This document shows positions 43,291-51,604 of a stretch of DNA of 64,000 nt, piece after piece. Position numbers and translations under genes: made by a program. The notes beneath the pieces are model-generated. The model was given only the letters and a program-made list of their open reading frames with translations. It was not told the DNA's origin and did not search any database. How positions within the stretch are numbered: the stretch's first letter is position 1; every line of letters starts with the position of its first letter. Source of the DNA: Thalassobacillus devorans (GTDB lineage Bacteria; Bacillota; Bacilli; Bacillales; Halobacillaceae); NCBI RefSeq assembly GCF_900176565.1, contig NZ_FXEH01000004.1, forward strand, positions 512,186 through 576,185, in the 5' to 3' direction.

Positions 43291-44283
43291 TCATGAATCC
43301 AATGGAACAGGATCCAGTTTACTTTTCAGTTTTTCTTCTGTAAACACCCATCCTGTATAAGAATTCATAATTTCCAAAGTGGAATCATCGATTTGAGCTA
43401 CCGCAACAAATGGATATCTTCCGCGTGAACGATAACGTAAATCAATAAATCGCACTTCGGTGTGTTCATTGTAATAAGTCATTTCCCAACGATATACCGG
43501 GGAGAATGACAGGAAAGCTTTGATATTATGATCTTCCATAGCTCTTTTCATAATCGGGTCATCTTCCGGGATGGTTTGCCGCGGAAATTCATCTAAAATG
43601 ATGATATGCCCATTCTCTGCCTTTCCCACATAATAATGTTCATTTGTGGTAATGGCGATCCGCCAGTTATTTTGTTTCATGGTCGGTGAAGTAGCAATTT
43701 GCTCAACATTTTCAAAGTGATCATGGACCAGTCTGACCATCTCGCGTTTGTCAAAGTAACGTTTTACATAGTAGAGAGCGATGACAAAGTAGATGATCAG
43801 CCAGGTTAACCCAGGATTAGCTCCCAGGTTCCAGGCTACGATACCCGCGATATGCATTAAAAAGATGTAAAGGTCGAAGGTATTAATGAAGCCGTATGCA
43901 ACCCATCGTTTTGTAAACGGCCGATAGGCTTGCGTTCCGTAGGCATTGAATACATCGACGAACACGTGCAAAATCACTGCTAAGAAAGTCCAGAGCCATA
44001 AATGAAGGAAACTGACCTCTGGAAGGAAAGCATATATGACTCCGGATAATGCAAGGCCCCAAAAGATGACCGCTGGTATCGAATGGGTAATGCCCCGATG
44101 GTTTCGAATATAAACGGCGTTATTTTTTAATTTTAGTATCGTATCGAAATCAGGCGCCTGGGAACCAACCATGGTACCGACAAGTACGGCATTGAACAAG
44201 ACCGGGTCATTCTGAACCACTGGATCAAGCGTAGCCAGCCCTCCCAGGGCGACTCCCATGACAACATGAGTACCGGTATCCAT
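43291..44283 (-). CDS. yfhP: YfhP metal-dependent hydrolase-like membrane protein
   Basis: A 330-residue membrane protein of the YdjM/DUF457 group. It starts MDTGTHVVMGVALGGLA and has RNHRGITHSIPAVIF, the His-rich site of the family, plus three or four membrane segments. The C-terminal third is soluble. It is the neighbour of mutY in B. subtilis, divergent in the same way as here. The role is unknown, though a regulatory effect on nearby genes has been suggested for YfhP in other species. Confidence 0.88.
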   Translation of the reverse strand: MDTGTHVVMGVALGGLATLDPVVQNDPVLFNAVLVGTMVGSQAPDFDTILKLKNNAVYIRNHRGITHSIPAVIFWGLALSGVIYAFLPEVSFLHLWLWTFLAVILHVFVDVFNAYGTQAYRPFTKRWVAYGFINTFDLYIFLMHIAGIVAWNLGANPGLTWLIIYFVIALYYVKRYFDKREMVRLVHDHFENVEQIATSPTMKQNNWRIAITTNEHYYVGKAENGHIIILDEFPRQTIPEDDPIMKRAMEDHNIKAFLSFSPVYRWEMTYYNEHTEVRFIDLRYRSRGRYPFVAVAQIDDSTLEIMNSYTGWVFTEEKLKSKLDPVPLDS

Positions 44284-44406
44284 CCAGATACCTCCTTTAT
44301 GGACTTCTTGGTGGATTTCATTGGTATATACGAACTGGGAGTAATACTATTTTCCCTTACTACTATTAGCTTTTTGATTTAATTGTATCATGAAAGGTGA
44401 ATCACA

Positions 44407-45495
44407 ATGAAAAATAAACAAACACGAATTAATGGCATTTTATCCGGTTTTAACCGGACGGAATTTCAGCATGATTTGATCAATTGGTTTAAACAGGAAC
44501 AGCGTGCCCTTCCATGGCGAGATAATCAGGACCCTTATCGAGTATGGGTATCTGAGATCATGCTCCAACAGACCAAAGTCGATACGGTCATCCCTTATTT
44601 TCATCGATTTATTGAAAAATTCCCCACACCTGAAATACTTGCTGAAGCGGACGAACAGGAAGTGTTGAAAGCGTGGGAAGGTCTAGGTTACTATTCCCGT
44701 GCTCGCAATCTGCAAAACGCCATTCGTGAAGTCGTCAGTGATTATGGTGGTAAAGTTCCGGAAGAAGCTGATGAATTAGGATCCCTCAAAGGTGTTGGTC
44801 CATATACAAAAGGAGCTATTTTAAGTATTGCTTATGATAAACCGGAACCTGCTGTTGATGGTAATGTCATGCGTGTCATGTCGCGTATTTTATATCTCGA
44901 AGATGACATTGCGAAGCAGGGTACCAAAAAACTGTTCGAGTCTCTCATCCGAGAGGTGATATCAACGGAAGATCCATCGTCTTTCAATCAGGGGTTAATG
45001 GAGCTTGGTGCGCTGGTCTGTACTCCGAAATCTCCAAGTTGTATGTTATGTCCGGTACAAGAGCATTGCCGTGCATTCCATGAGGGAGTCGAGCAAGAGC
45101 TTCCGATAAAAACAAAAACGAAAAAACAAAAACGAGTTCCCTATGCGGCCATGATAGTTACTAATGATGAAGGTAAAGTTTTAATCCAGCAAAGGCCTGC
45201 AGATGGTCTGCTTGCAAATTTATGGGAGTTTCCGATGGTTCCCCTTGCCGATATTGATCGTAACCATCTCGTACATTGGTTTTATGGGGAGTATGGAATC
45301 AAAATTAAACAAGAAGAATCCTTAGATAAGATAAAACATGTCTTTTCCCACCTTATTTGGGAGCTGGAAGTGATCCCTGGCGTAATCGAAGCGGGAGAAT
45401 TGGACCACCCACGAGCCAGGTTTGTTTCTCTGAAGGAATTGGAATCTTATCCGTTTCCAGTTTCCCATCAGAAAATAGCGAAACATGTACAATAA
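44407..45495 (+). CDS. mutY: A/G-specific adenine DNA glycosylase MutY
   Basis: Removes adenine opposite 8-oxoguanine. It is 362 residues. The HhH-GPD fold includes [13 protein letters not shown] (catalytic Glu), [12 protein letters not shown] and the catalytic Asp in AVDGNVMRV. The [4Fe-4S] loop reads [19 protein letters not shown]-terminal Nudix-like domain (from about residue 245) reads the oxidised base. Start ATG at 44407 follows GAAAGGTG. Confidence 0.96.
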   Translation: MKNKQTRINGILSGFNRTEFQHDLINWFKQEQRALPWRDNQDPYRVWVSEIMLQQTKVDTVIPYFHRFIEKFPTPEILAEADEQEVLKAWEGLGYYSRARNLQNAIREVVSDYGGKVPEEADELGSLKGVGPYTKGAILSIAYDKPEPAVDGNVMRVMSRILYLEDDIAKQGTKKLFESLIREVISTEDPSSFNQGLMELGALVCTPKSPSCMLCPVQEHCRAFHEGVEQELPIKTKTKKQKRVPYAAMIVTNDEGKVLIQQRPADGLLANLWEFPMVPLADIDRNHLVHWFYGEYGIKIKQEESLDKIKHVFSHLIWELEVIPGVIEAGELDHPRARFVSLKELESYPFPVSHQKIAKHVQ

Positions 45496-45531
45496 AAAGT
45501 TCCAGCCCCATCAGGGTGCTGGAGCTTTTTT
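45495..45531. terminator. Terminator of mutY
   Basis: AAAAGTTCCAGC pairs with GCTGGAGCTTTT, followed by T. Confidence 0.85.
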
Positions 45532-45593
45532 CACTTTAAGAAAGTTTCATGCAGCGAACACAAGGGAAGCCGCAATAAAACTATTTTAACGGA

Positions 45594-45836
45594 TTACAAA
45601 GGAGCAATCGTTGTCGAACGGACGCTCCTGTGATATTCAGGAATATCTTCTATATGATAGGCGAGCCCGCCACGATTTACAATTTCTTCGTTGATCTCCC
45701 TTAGAATCGTTGTGCCTTCTTGATTCAAATAAGGGGCAATTTGAGACAAAGAATAGTGGAAGAAACGCAGTTCTTCATTTTTCCAATCCTGTTTGCTGGT
45801 CATGGTCAGCTCGCTCATATCCCGGCCTGTATACAT
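45594..45836 (-). CDS. Small protein, positional counterpart of YfhS
   Basis: An 80-residue protein starting MYTGRDMSELTMTSK, with no membrane segment. Strong ribosome site AAGGAGGAGG before the ATG at 45836. B. subtilis has the small gene yfhS between mutY and sspE, so this may be its counterpart; I cannot confirm the sequence match. It is likely sporulation-linked by context. Confidence 0.6.
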   Translation of the reverse strand: MYTGRDMSELTMTSKQDWKNEELRFFHYSLSQIAPYLNQEGTTILREINEEIVNRGGLAYHIEDIPEYHRSVRSTTIAPL

Positions 45837-45969
45837 CTTTTTCGCCTCCTCCTTTATTAGTGTGGAAAAAATCCTGCACCTTATTCAAAAATGGTTAAAC
45901 ATGGAATTTTATTTTTTTGGATAATGACATTTCAATTTGGGCATTCTAATTCTTGCGGAGGTGATAAAG

Positions 45970-46155
45970 ATGGCTAAAAAACAACAAAACCAACAAAACC
46001 CAAGCAAAACTAATGCTGCAGAAGTAAGACAGCAAAACCAGCAAGCTGCTCAAAAAGGTCAGCAGCAACAACAATATGGTGCTGAATTTGCTGCAGAGAC
46101 TGACGCACAAGAAGTTCGTCAACAAAACCAAAAGTCTCAAGCTAAAAAGAAATAA
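45970..46155 (+). CDS. sspE: Gamma-type small acid-soluble spore protein
   Basis: A 61-residue Gln/Asn-rich protein, a storage protein of the spore core degraded at germination. The repeated segment AAEVRQQNQQAAQ and DAQEVRQQNQKSQ is the gamma-SASP duplication, with the Gpr cleavage region EFAAETDAQEV between. The ATG at 45970 follows GCGGAGGTG. Its position after mutY matches B. subtilis. Confidence 0.93.
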   Translation: MAKKQQNQQNPSKTNAAEVRQQNQQAAQKGQQQQQYGAEFAAETDAQEVRQQNQKSQAKKK

Positions 46156-46211
46156 CGAAGATCCCCCGAATCTTCTAAACGAATAGCAGACAAAAGCAGC
46201 TGCTGAAAAAG

Positions 46212-46258
46212 ACAGACCGTGCTTCTTTTCCAATTGGAAGAAGCAACGGTCTGTTTTA
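46212..46258 (+). terminator. Terminator of sspE
   Basis: ACAGACCGTGCTTCTT pairs with AAGAAGCAACGGTCTGT (one bulge), followed by T. Confidence 0.82.
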
Positions 46259-46373
46259 TTTATGCTGACTCCGAGGCTAAGACTGTAATATTTTCAATTA
46301 CTGACAGTTATCGTTATAATGGTTAGAGTAGATAAAATCGGTGGTTATTATGACGTTAGGGAAGGGAGATCTT

Positions 46374-46901
46374 ATGCCTGCACCAGAACCAGGACAATCG
46401 GTCCAAATACAGAGCTATAAACATAACGGTAAGCTGCACAGGATATGGGACAGCACGACGATATTAAAAGGAACAAGAAATGTTGTCATTGGAGCGAATG
46501 ATCGGACGATCGTAACAGAAAGTGATGGGCGGACGTGGATGACAAGGGAGCCGGCAATCTGTTATTTCCATTCCAAACATTGGTTTAACATCATCGGTAT
46601 GCTTCGCAATGATGGCGTATACTATTACTGTAATATCAGTTCTCCTTTTGTATATGATGAAGAAGGGTTGAAATACATTGACTATGATTTAGATGTCAAA
46701 GTATATCCGGATATGACGTTTACGCTGCTGGATGAAGACGAGTATGAGCAGCATAAACGGGAAATGAATTACCCGAAGGTACTTGATCGTATTTTGCATA
46801 ACAACGTAGACACACTCATACGCTGGGTCAGACAGCGCAAGGGCCCGTTTTCCCCAGAATTCATTGATCAATGGTACGAACGCTATTTGACATATCGCTA
46901 A
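46374..46901 (+). CDS. ntdP: Nucleoside tri-/diphosphate phosphatase (DUF402)
   Basis: A 175-residue DUF402/FomD-like hydrolase, the YgaC/NtdP protein. The family segments [23 protein letters not shown] and the metal-site [10 protein letters not shown] and [13 protein letters not shown] are present. It hydrolyses nucleoside di- and triphosphates in related species. The ATG at 46374 follows GGGAAGGGAGA. A GC hairpin with T-run (46915-46950) follows. Confidence 0.88.
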   Translation: MPAPEPGQSVQIQSYKHNGKLHRIWDSTTILKGTRNVVIGANDRTIVTESDGRTWMTREPAICYFHSKHWFNIIGMLRNDGVYYYCNISSPFVYDEEGLKYIDYDLDVKVYPDMTFTLLDEDEYEQHKREMNYPKVLDRILHNNVDTLIRWVRQRKGPFSPEFIDQWYERYLTYR

Positions 46902-46914
46902 GTAAAATGAAACT

Positions 46915-46950
46915 GCCGCGCCGCTGCATGTGTGCGCGGCCTTCCTTTTT
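46915..46950 (+). terminator. Terminator-like hairpin after ntdP
   Basis: GCCGCGC at 46915-46921 pairs with GCGCGGC at 46934-46940 and is followed by CTTCCTTTTT. Confidence 0.7.
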
Positions 46951-46991
46951 ACCCAGGCAGGTGCTTTTGCATAAAGAAAGAGGTGACAGCT

Positions 46992-48761
46992 GTGGACAGC
47001 ATCAAACGATATTTATCCTTTGTGAAACCTTATAAAGGCAAAATTATTTTAACTATATTAATTGGTATCATTAAATTTTCTATTCCTCTTTTAATGCCGT
47101 TGATTATTAAATATGTCATCGATGATATTATCGGAGGAGATATGACGCAGAGCGAACAGTTCAATCAGTTATTCTGGCTGATGGGCGGTGCCTTTTTAGT
47201 GTTTTTTGTGTTGCGGCCGCCGGTTGAGTATATCCGGCAGTATCTTGCCCAGTGGATTGGCAGCAAAATCCTCTATGATGTACGTGATAAGCTTTTTGAT
47301 CATATTCAAAAGCTGAGCCTGCGGTTTTATTCCCGTACGAAAACAGGGGAGATTATTTCCCGTGTCATTCATGACGTCGAACAGACGAAAACCTTCGTCA
47401 TTACCGGCCTTATGAATATCTGGCTGGATATGTTCACGATTGTGATCGCAATTATCATCATGCTGAACATGGACATTTGGCTGACACTCGTAGCTATATC
47501 GTTATTCCCACTATATGGACTTGCGGTGAAGTTCTTTTATGTTAAATTACGCCGCCTGACAAGAGAACGATCCCAGGCGCTGGCAGAAGTACAAGGCCAC
47601 CTTCACGAGCGGGTGCAGGGCATGCCGGTGATCCGCAGTTTTGCGCTTGAAGATCATGAGCAGCAGCAATTCGATGTTCAGAACTCAAACTTTCTTGATA
47701 AAGCTCTTAAGCATACGAACTGGAATGCTTACACCTATTCGGTCACTAATACCATTACTGACCTGGCTCCATTGCTTGTCATTACGTTTGCCGGTTATCA
47801 GGTAATAACGGGTAACCTGACCGTAGGTACACTGGTAGCATTCACAGGCTATATGGACCGAGTCTATAACCCGCTTCGCCGGTTAGTGAACTCCTCGACA
47901 GTTCTGACCCAGTCGATTGCATCGATGGACCGTGTCTTTGAATTCATGGATGAAAAATATGATATCCAGGATAAAAAGGATGCTAAGGAACTGACCCATG
48001 TCGATGGGGATGTCACTTTTGATAATGTTTCTTTCCGGTATGAAGATGAAGAATCACTCGTACTCAAGAATTTATCCCTTGATGTCAAACACGGAGAAAC
48101 GATAGCCTTTGTTGGAATGAGTGGCGGTGGTAAGTCTACACTGATCAGTTTGATTCCAAGGTTCTATGATGTGGAGGAAGGAAGAATTCTGATTGACGGA
48201 CAGGATATCCGCGACGTCAAAGCCCGCACATTGAGAGATAAAATCGGTATGGTATTACAGGACAATATTTTATTCAGTGAATCGATTGCCATGAATATTA
48301 AAATGGGCAACCCGGATGCTACGGATGAAGAAATGATTGAGGCCGCTAAAGCTGCTAATGCTCATGACTTTATTACAGCGCTCCCGAACGGCTACCATAC
48401 GATGGTCGGAGAGAGGGGAGTCAAGCTTTCCGGTGGCCAGAAACAGCGGGTGGCTATTGCCCGGGTATTTTTAAAGAACCCACCGCTGCTGATACTGGAT
48501 GAGGCGACGTCCGCGCTTGATTTGGAGAGTGAGCATTTAATTCAGGAAGCATTAGAAAAACTGGCTTCCGACCGGACGACATTCATCGTAGCCCACAGGC
48601 TATCGACAATTACACACGCAGACCGTATTGTGCTGGTGGAAAATGGGCAGATCAAAGAAACCGGCACCCACGAAGAGTTGATGGGACTGCGCGGTGGATA
48701 CTATGATTTATATCAAGTTCAGGAATTAGACGATAGTAAAACGGAATATATGGGAACGTAG
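46992..48761 (+). CDS. ygaD: ABC exporter with fused permease and ATPase (YgaD-like)
   Basis: A 589-residue half-transporter. An N-terminal six-helix exporter domain (about residues 15-310) precedes the ATPase with Walker [10 protein letters not shown], signature [14 protein letters not shown], Walker B LLILDEAT and switch His in VAHRLST. It resembles MsbA/LmrA-type lipid or drug exporters and probably works as a dimer. The GTG at 46992 follows AGAGGTGAC. The place after ntdP matches B. subtilis ygaD. Substrate unknown. Confidence 0.9.
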   Translation: MDSIKRYLSFVKPYKGKIILTILIGIIKFSIPLLMPLIIKYVIDDIIGGDMTQSEQFNQLFWLMGGAFLVFFVLRPPVEYIRQYLAQWIGSKILYDVRDKLFDHIQKLSLRFYSRTKTGEIISRVIHDVEQTKTFVITGLMNIWLDMFTIVIAIIIMLNMDIWLTLVAISLFPLYGLAVKFFYVKLRRLTRERSQALAEVQGHLHERVQGMPVIRSFALEDHEQQQFDVQNSNFLDKALKHTNWNAYTYSVTNTITDLAPLLVITFAGYQVITGNLTVGTLVAFTGYMDRVYNPLRRLVNSSTVLTQSIASMDRVFEFMDEKYDIQDKKDAKELTHVDGDVTFDNVSFRYEDEESLVLKNLSLDVKHGETIAFVGMSGGGKSTLISLIPRFYDVEEGRILIDGQDIRDVKARTLRDKIGMVLQDNILFSESIAMNIKMGNPDATDEEMIEAAKAANAHDFITALPNGYHTMVGERGVKLSGGQKQRVAIARVFLKNPPLLILDEATSALDLESEHLIQEALEKLASDRTTFIVAHRLSTITHADRIVLVENGQIKETGTHEELMGLRGGYYDLYQVQELDDSKTEYMGT

Positions 48762-48762
48762 A

Positions 48763-48788
48763 AGAGAGGGAGGACCCCTCTCTTTTTT
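48763..48788 (+). terminator. Terminator of ygaD
   Basis: AAGAGAGGG pairs with CCCTCTCTT, followed by TTTT. Confidence 0.85.
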
Positions 48789-48816
48789 ATTGAACGTACC
48801 TATAAAAGGAGGATGA

Positions 48817-49308
48817 ATGGTGAAGGTTGTAGTTACCGGAGATACCCATATGCCGAAAAAAGGAAAACAGTTACCGGATCGCCTGGTGACAGAACTTTCT
48901 TCGGCAGACCTGATTATCCATACGGGGGATTGGCAGTCACTTGATGTCTACGATGCACTCCGTGAATACGGAGAAGTGAAGGGTGTATACGGAAATGTTG
49001 ACGGAGAAGAAATTAAAAGTCATTTTTCATGCAAAGAGATCCTACAATTAAACGAGTATAAGGTAGGTCTTGTGCATGGAGATGGGGAAGGAAAAACAAC
49101 AGAAAAACGAGCGTTAGAAGCCTTCGAAGGAGAAGAACTTGATATACTTATTTTTGGTCATTCCCATATTCCTATGTTGCGCTATTTCAAGAAGCTTTTA
49201 CTATTTAATCCTGGATCTCCGACAGATAAGCGAAGACTCCCGTACTACTCTTTTGGAATACTTACAATCGATGAAGGAATCAGGGCAGAGCATGTGTTTT
49301 TTAATTAA
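48817..49308 (+). CDS. MJ0936/YfcE-type metallophosphoesterase
   Basis: A 163-residue calcineurin-like phosphoesterase. The motifs GDTHMPKK, IIHTGDW, VYGNVDGE, LVHGDGEG and IFGHSHIP bind the two metals in the usual order. Small enzymes of this group hydrolyse phosphodiesters; the substrate is unknown. Ribosome site AAAGGAGGATG precedes the ATG at 48817. Single gene. Confidence 0.88.
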   Translation: MVKVVVTGDTHMPKKGKQLPDRLVTELSSADLIIHTGDWQSLDVYDALREYGEVKGVYGNVDGEEIKSHFSCKEILQLNEYKVGLVHGDGEGKTTEKRALEAFEGEELDILIFGHSHIPMLRYFKKLLLFNPGSPTDKRRLPYYSFGILTIDEGIRAEHVFFN

Positions 49309-49400
49309 AACAGCTAAGCTGAGTGTTAATTTTATAGTTTAGCACCCATTTGCTGAAGACTCAATTTCAAGATAGTGTGTCCGTTGTGGTTGTGAGCGTT

Positions 49401-49520
49401 TGGAGGTCCGGAAAATCACTCGCTTTCCGTGGGCATGTGGTGAGCTTCCTCAGGCTTCGCCTTGCGGGATCTCACCGATCATGTTCATTCCACAGGAGTC
49501 TCGCAATTTCCCGGCCCTCC
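49401..49520 (-). repeat. Bacillaceae intergenic repeat, copy 1 (inverted)
   Basis: Read on the minus strand: GGAGGGCCGGGAAATTGCGAGACTCCTG, shown here in parts (GGAGGGCCGGGAAATTGCG then AGACTCCTG), a variable middle, and GGAAAGCGAGTGATTTTCCGG. The ends are complementary. This GCGAGACTCC...GGAAAGCGAG pattern is a widespread non-coding repeat in Bacillaceae. It faces copy 2 in opposite orientation. The whole gap 49309-50070 has no gene. Confidence 0.75.
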
Positions 49521-49684
49521 TTGCGTTTATGAGAGAAACGGAAACATCGGTAGATCGTTCTTCAAACAAAGAGTGAGCTACGCATGAAATTTGAAATTAA
49601 AACCGCGTAATTGTTCAATTATCCATTAAAAGTTGAAGACATCACCAATATGTCATGGGTTCTTTTCTTCCATTATTCGAATGG

Positions 49685-49807
49685 GTTGGTTGGGAAACTG
49701 CGAGACTCCCGCGGGAGGAGGAGCCAGGCGAGACCCCACAAGGAGTGAAACGACTGAGGAGGCTTGCCGGTTCCCCCGCAGGAAAGCGAGTAGTTTCCCA
49801 GCCAACC
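49685..49807 (+). repeat. Bacillaceae intergenic repeat, copy 2
   Basis: Starts GGTTGGTTGGGAAACTGCG and AGACTCCCGCGGGAGGAG, and ends GGAAAGCGAGTAGTTTCC and CAGCCAACC. Its terminal arms are complementary to each other. It is the same family as copy 1 but better preserved and in inverted orientation, about 165 bases away. Confidence 0.8.
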
Positions 49808-49987
49808 CTGAGGCTATTATGATAAAGAACCCTGATAGCTCGAAATCAAGTCTTGGACTTTTAGGTCCTTTTGTTGAATAAGCTTCTTATGAAATAAAAA
49901 ATCGTTTATGCACCTTTAACATAGAGGTAACGCGGGTAAAAATAGTTGTGATGGATAACAATACCTATATTGTGAACTTTTTGTGTC

Positions 49988-50012
49988 AATTGTTCGAACA
50001 ATTTGTTACAAT
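49988..50012 (+). promoter_or_regulatory. Palindromic operator within a promoter
   Basis: AATTGTTCGAACAATT (49988-50003) is a perfect 16-base palindrome. It directly precedes an extended -10 (TG, one base, TACAAT at 50007-50012), so it lies between the -35 and -10 positions. A repressor bound there would block the small membrane-protein gene at 50071. Confidence 0.55.
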
Positions 50013-50070
50013 ACTAATAAGAAGAATACGCTTACATGAAAACCAGACATTATGAGGAGTTGATCTCTAA

Positions 50071-50343
50071 ATGGGTATTATCCTAATGTTCATGCTGCTT
50101 GCATCGATAACGCCTTTCTTATTCTTACAATTAAAAAAGACGGTTTTAGCCCTTGTACAGACAATTTTGCTTGTTGGTATGTGGCTGTACTTTTTCGAAG
50201 TAGCCTTCCAAACTGCACCGGCGGCATTTTCTATCTCATGGCTCATGTTCTATGCAAGTTTGTTTGTAGCAGAAGTGGGCTGGGTAATGTTCATCATTCG
50301 TATGGTCAAGACTTCAGGCGTGGCACAAGAGAGTTATCAATAA
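50071..50343 (+). CDS. Small three-helix membrane protein
   Basis: A 90-residue protein with about three hydrophobic segments (residues 3-18, 25-45, 52-80) and a short charged end. No family recognised. Its promoter carries a perfect palindrome, so it is regulated. It is convergent with the quinol oxidase operon and shares its terminator; a link to respiration or redox state is only a guess from position. Confidence 0.65.
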   Translation: MGIILMFMLLASITPFLFLQLKKTVLALVQTILLVGMWLYFFEVAFQTAPAAFSISWLMFYASLFVAEVGWVMFIIRMVKTSGVAQESYQ

Positions 50344-50347
50344 ACTT

Positions 50348-50389
50348 AAAAAAGCCCTCATACCTGGTGAATCAGGTATGAGGGCTTTT
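50348..50389. terminator. Bidirectional terminator
   Basis: AAAAAGCCCTCATACCTG pairs with CAGGTATGAGGGCTTTT. It ends the qox operon and the small gene opposite. Confidence 0.92.
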
Positions 50390-50392
50390 CGT

Positions 50393-50611
50393 TTACTTTA
50401 AATGTTCTTGTACGTGCAATAATTGAATAACAGCCTGAGAGAAGGCTAGTATGGTTATCAATCCTAAAAGAATTTTAGGGGAATAATCAGCGTAAAACAT
50501 TCCCCACAGGGAGAAGGCCGTCAAAATAATACAAAGGATAAACCCGAAAACGGGTTTCCAAGGCAATGCCATGGGGGCTTCGTAGTTTTTTAGCTCTTTT
50601 TGGTTATTCAT
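50393..50611 (-). CDS. Small COX4-like membrane protein, fifth gene of the qox operon
   Basis: A 72-residue protein with two membrane segments (about residues 20-40 and 45-65). The second ends in QAVIQLLHVQEHLK, similar to QAGIQLFMFMHMTE in QoxD. It looks like a shortened relative of oxidase subunit IV. It follows qoxD by 19 bases with a ribosome site (GGTGGTGAAAAGG) and is the last gene before the terminator. An assembly or accessory subunit is plausible. Confidence 0.65.
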   Translation of the reverse strand: MNNQKELKNYEAPMALPWKPVFGFILCIILTAFSLWGMFYADYSPKILLGLITILAFSQAVIQLLHVQEHLK

Positions 50612-50630
50612 ACCTTTTCACCACCTGTGG

Positions 50631-50996
50631 TTAATGTCCGCTGTGTTCTTCCTGTTGCTCTTCTTGTTGATGGCTTCCACCATCATCATGGTCATGGGTG
50701 AAGCCGAACGACATTGTGAATAGTGACCCGGCTACGATAATAGCTGCCAGCACGAAACCGTGGAACATCATATTCCATGGTACATGGCCGCCGCCGCTTT
50801 CTCGTTCTGTCATATGCATGAACATAAATAACTGGATTCCTGCCTGGATAACGGCGAGCGTCATAATGCCAGCGACGATCCATTTAACAGGCAGGTCAGA
50901 CCCAAGTGCGGCCCAGGCAGCAAGCAATGTCAAAACAATGGACAATACAAATCCGATAATATGGTTGATGGGAAAACGTTTTGAATGCTCTGCCAT
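50631..50996 (-). CDS. qoxD: Cytochrome aa3-600 menaquinol oxidase subunit IV
   Basis: A 121-residue membrane protein with three segments and the prokaryotic COX4 pattern AVIQAGIQLFMFMHMTE. The C-terminus is His/Glu-rich (HDHDDGGSHQQEEQ). The ATG at 50996 is just before the qoxC stop. Part of the proton-pumping menaquinol oxidase encoded by qoxABCD. Confidence 0.92.
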   Translation of the reverse strand: MAEHSKRFPINHIIGFVLSIVLTLLAAWAALGSDLPVKWIVAGIMTLAVIQAGIQLFMFMHMTERESGGGHVPWNMMFHGFVLAAIIVAGSLFTMSFGFTHDHDDGGSHQQEEQQEEHSGH

Positions 50997-50997
50997 A

Positions 50998-51603
50998 TTA
51001 AACCACCATCCCAATCAAATAGACACTAGTGAAAATGAATATCCAGATGACATCAAGGAAATGCCAGTACAGACTGATAATAAAGACTTTCCTGCTTGTT
51101 ACTGTAGTCAAACCGCGTTTGGCCAGTTGAATCAAGAGTAACACTGCCCAGCCGATACCTAATGTCACGTGGACTCCATGGGTGCCAGCTAGTGTATAGA
51201 AGGCTGACCAGAAAGCGCTGGACTGCAGCGTGGCACCTTCATGGGAGTAATGAACAAACTCATATATTTCAAACCCTAGAAAACCAAGTCCAAGTATCAG
51301 GGTAATAATCAGCCATGTCATCAGACCTTTCACAGATCCTCTGCGCATATGATGAATAGCTATCCCGCAAGTGAAACTACTTGTAAGCAAAAGGAAAGTC
51401 ATAACAAGTACGATCCCTGGTTCAAACAACTCACCTGGTACTGGTGCATCTGCTGTCCGCCCGTATAGCACCGCATAAGTAGCGAATAATGTGGAGAATA
51501 ACACTACTTCTGCAGCCAGGAATATCCAAAAGCCGAGAATGCTCATTCGTCCTTCCTGTGTGCGATATTCTAATGGACCGGATTTCAATTCATGTGCGCT
51601 CAT
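50998..51603 (-). CDS. qoxC: Cytochrome aa3-600 menaquinol oxidase subunit III
   Basis: A 201-residue subunit III with five membrane segments. The pattern LGFWIFLAAEVVLFSTLFATY and the end LYWHFLDVIWIFIFTSVYL are typical. The ATG at 51603 follows AAGGGGG within the end of qoxB, so the genes are coupled. It stabilises the oxidase. Confidence 0.94.
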   Translation of the reverse strand: MSAHELKSGPLEYRTQEGRMSILGFWIFLAAEVVLFSTLFATYAVLYGRTADAPVPGELFEPGIVLVMTFLLLTSSFTCGIAIHHMRRGSVKGLMTWLIITLILGLGFLGFEIYEFVHYSHEGATLQSSAFWSAFYTLAGTHGVHVTLGIGWAVLLLIQLAKRGLTTVTSRKVFIISLYWHFLDVIWIFIFTSVYLIGMVV

Positions 51604-51604
51604 G

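Noticed and set aside
49973..49992. Rex box near the small membrane-protein promoter
   Set aside because: TTGTGAAC is present but the second half is not complementary.
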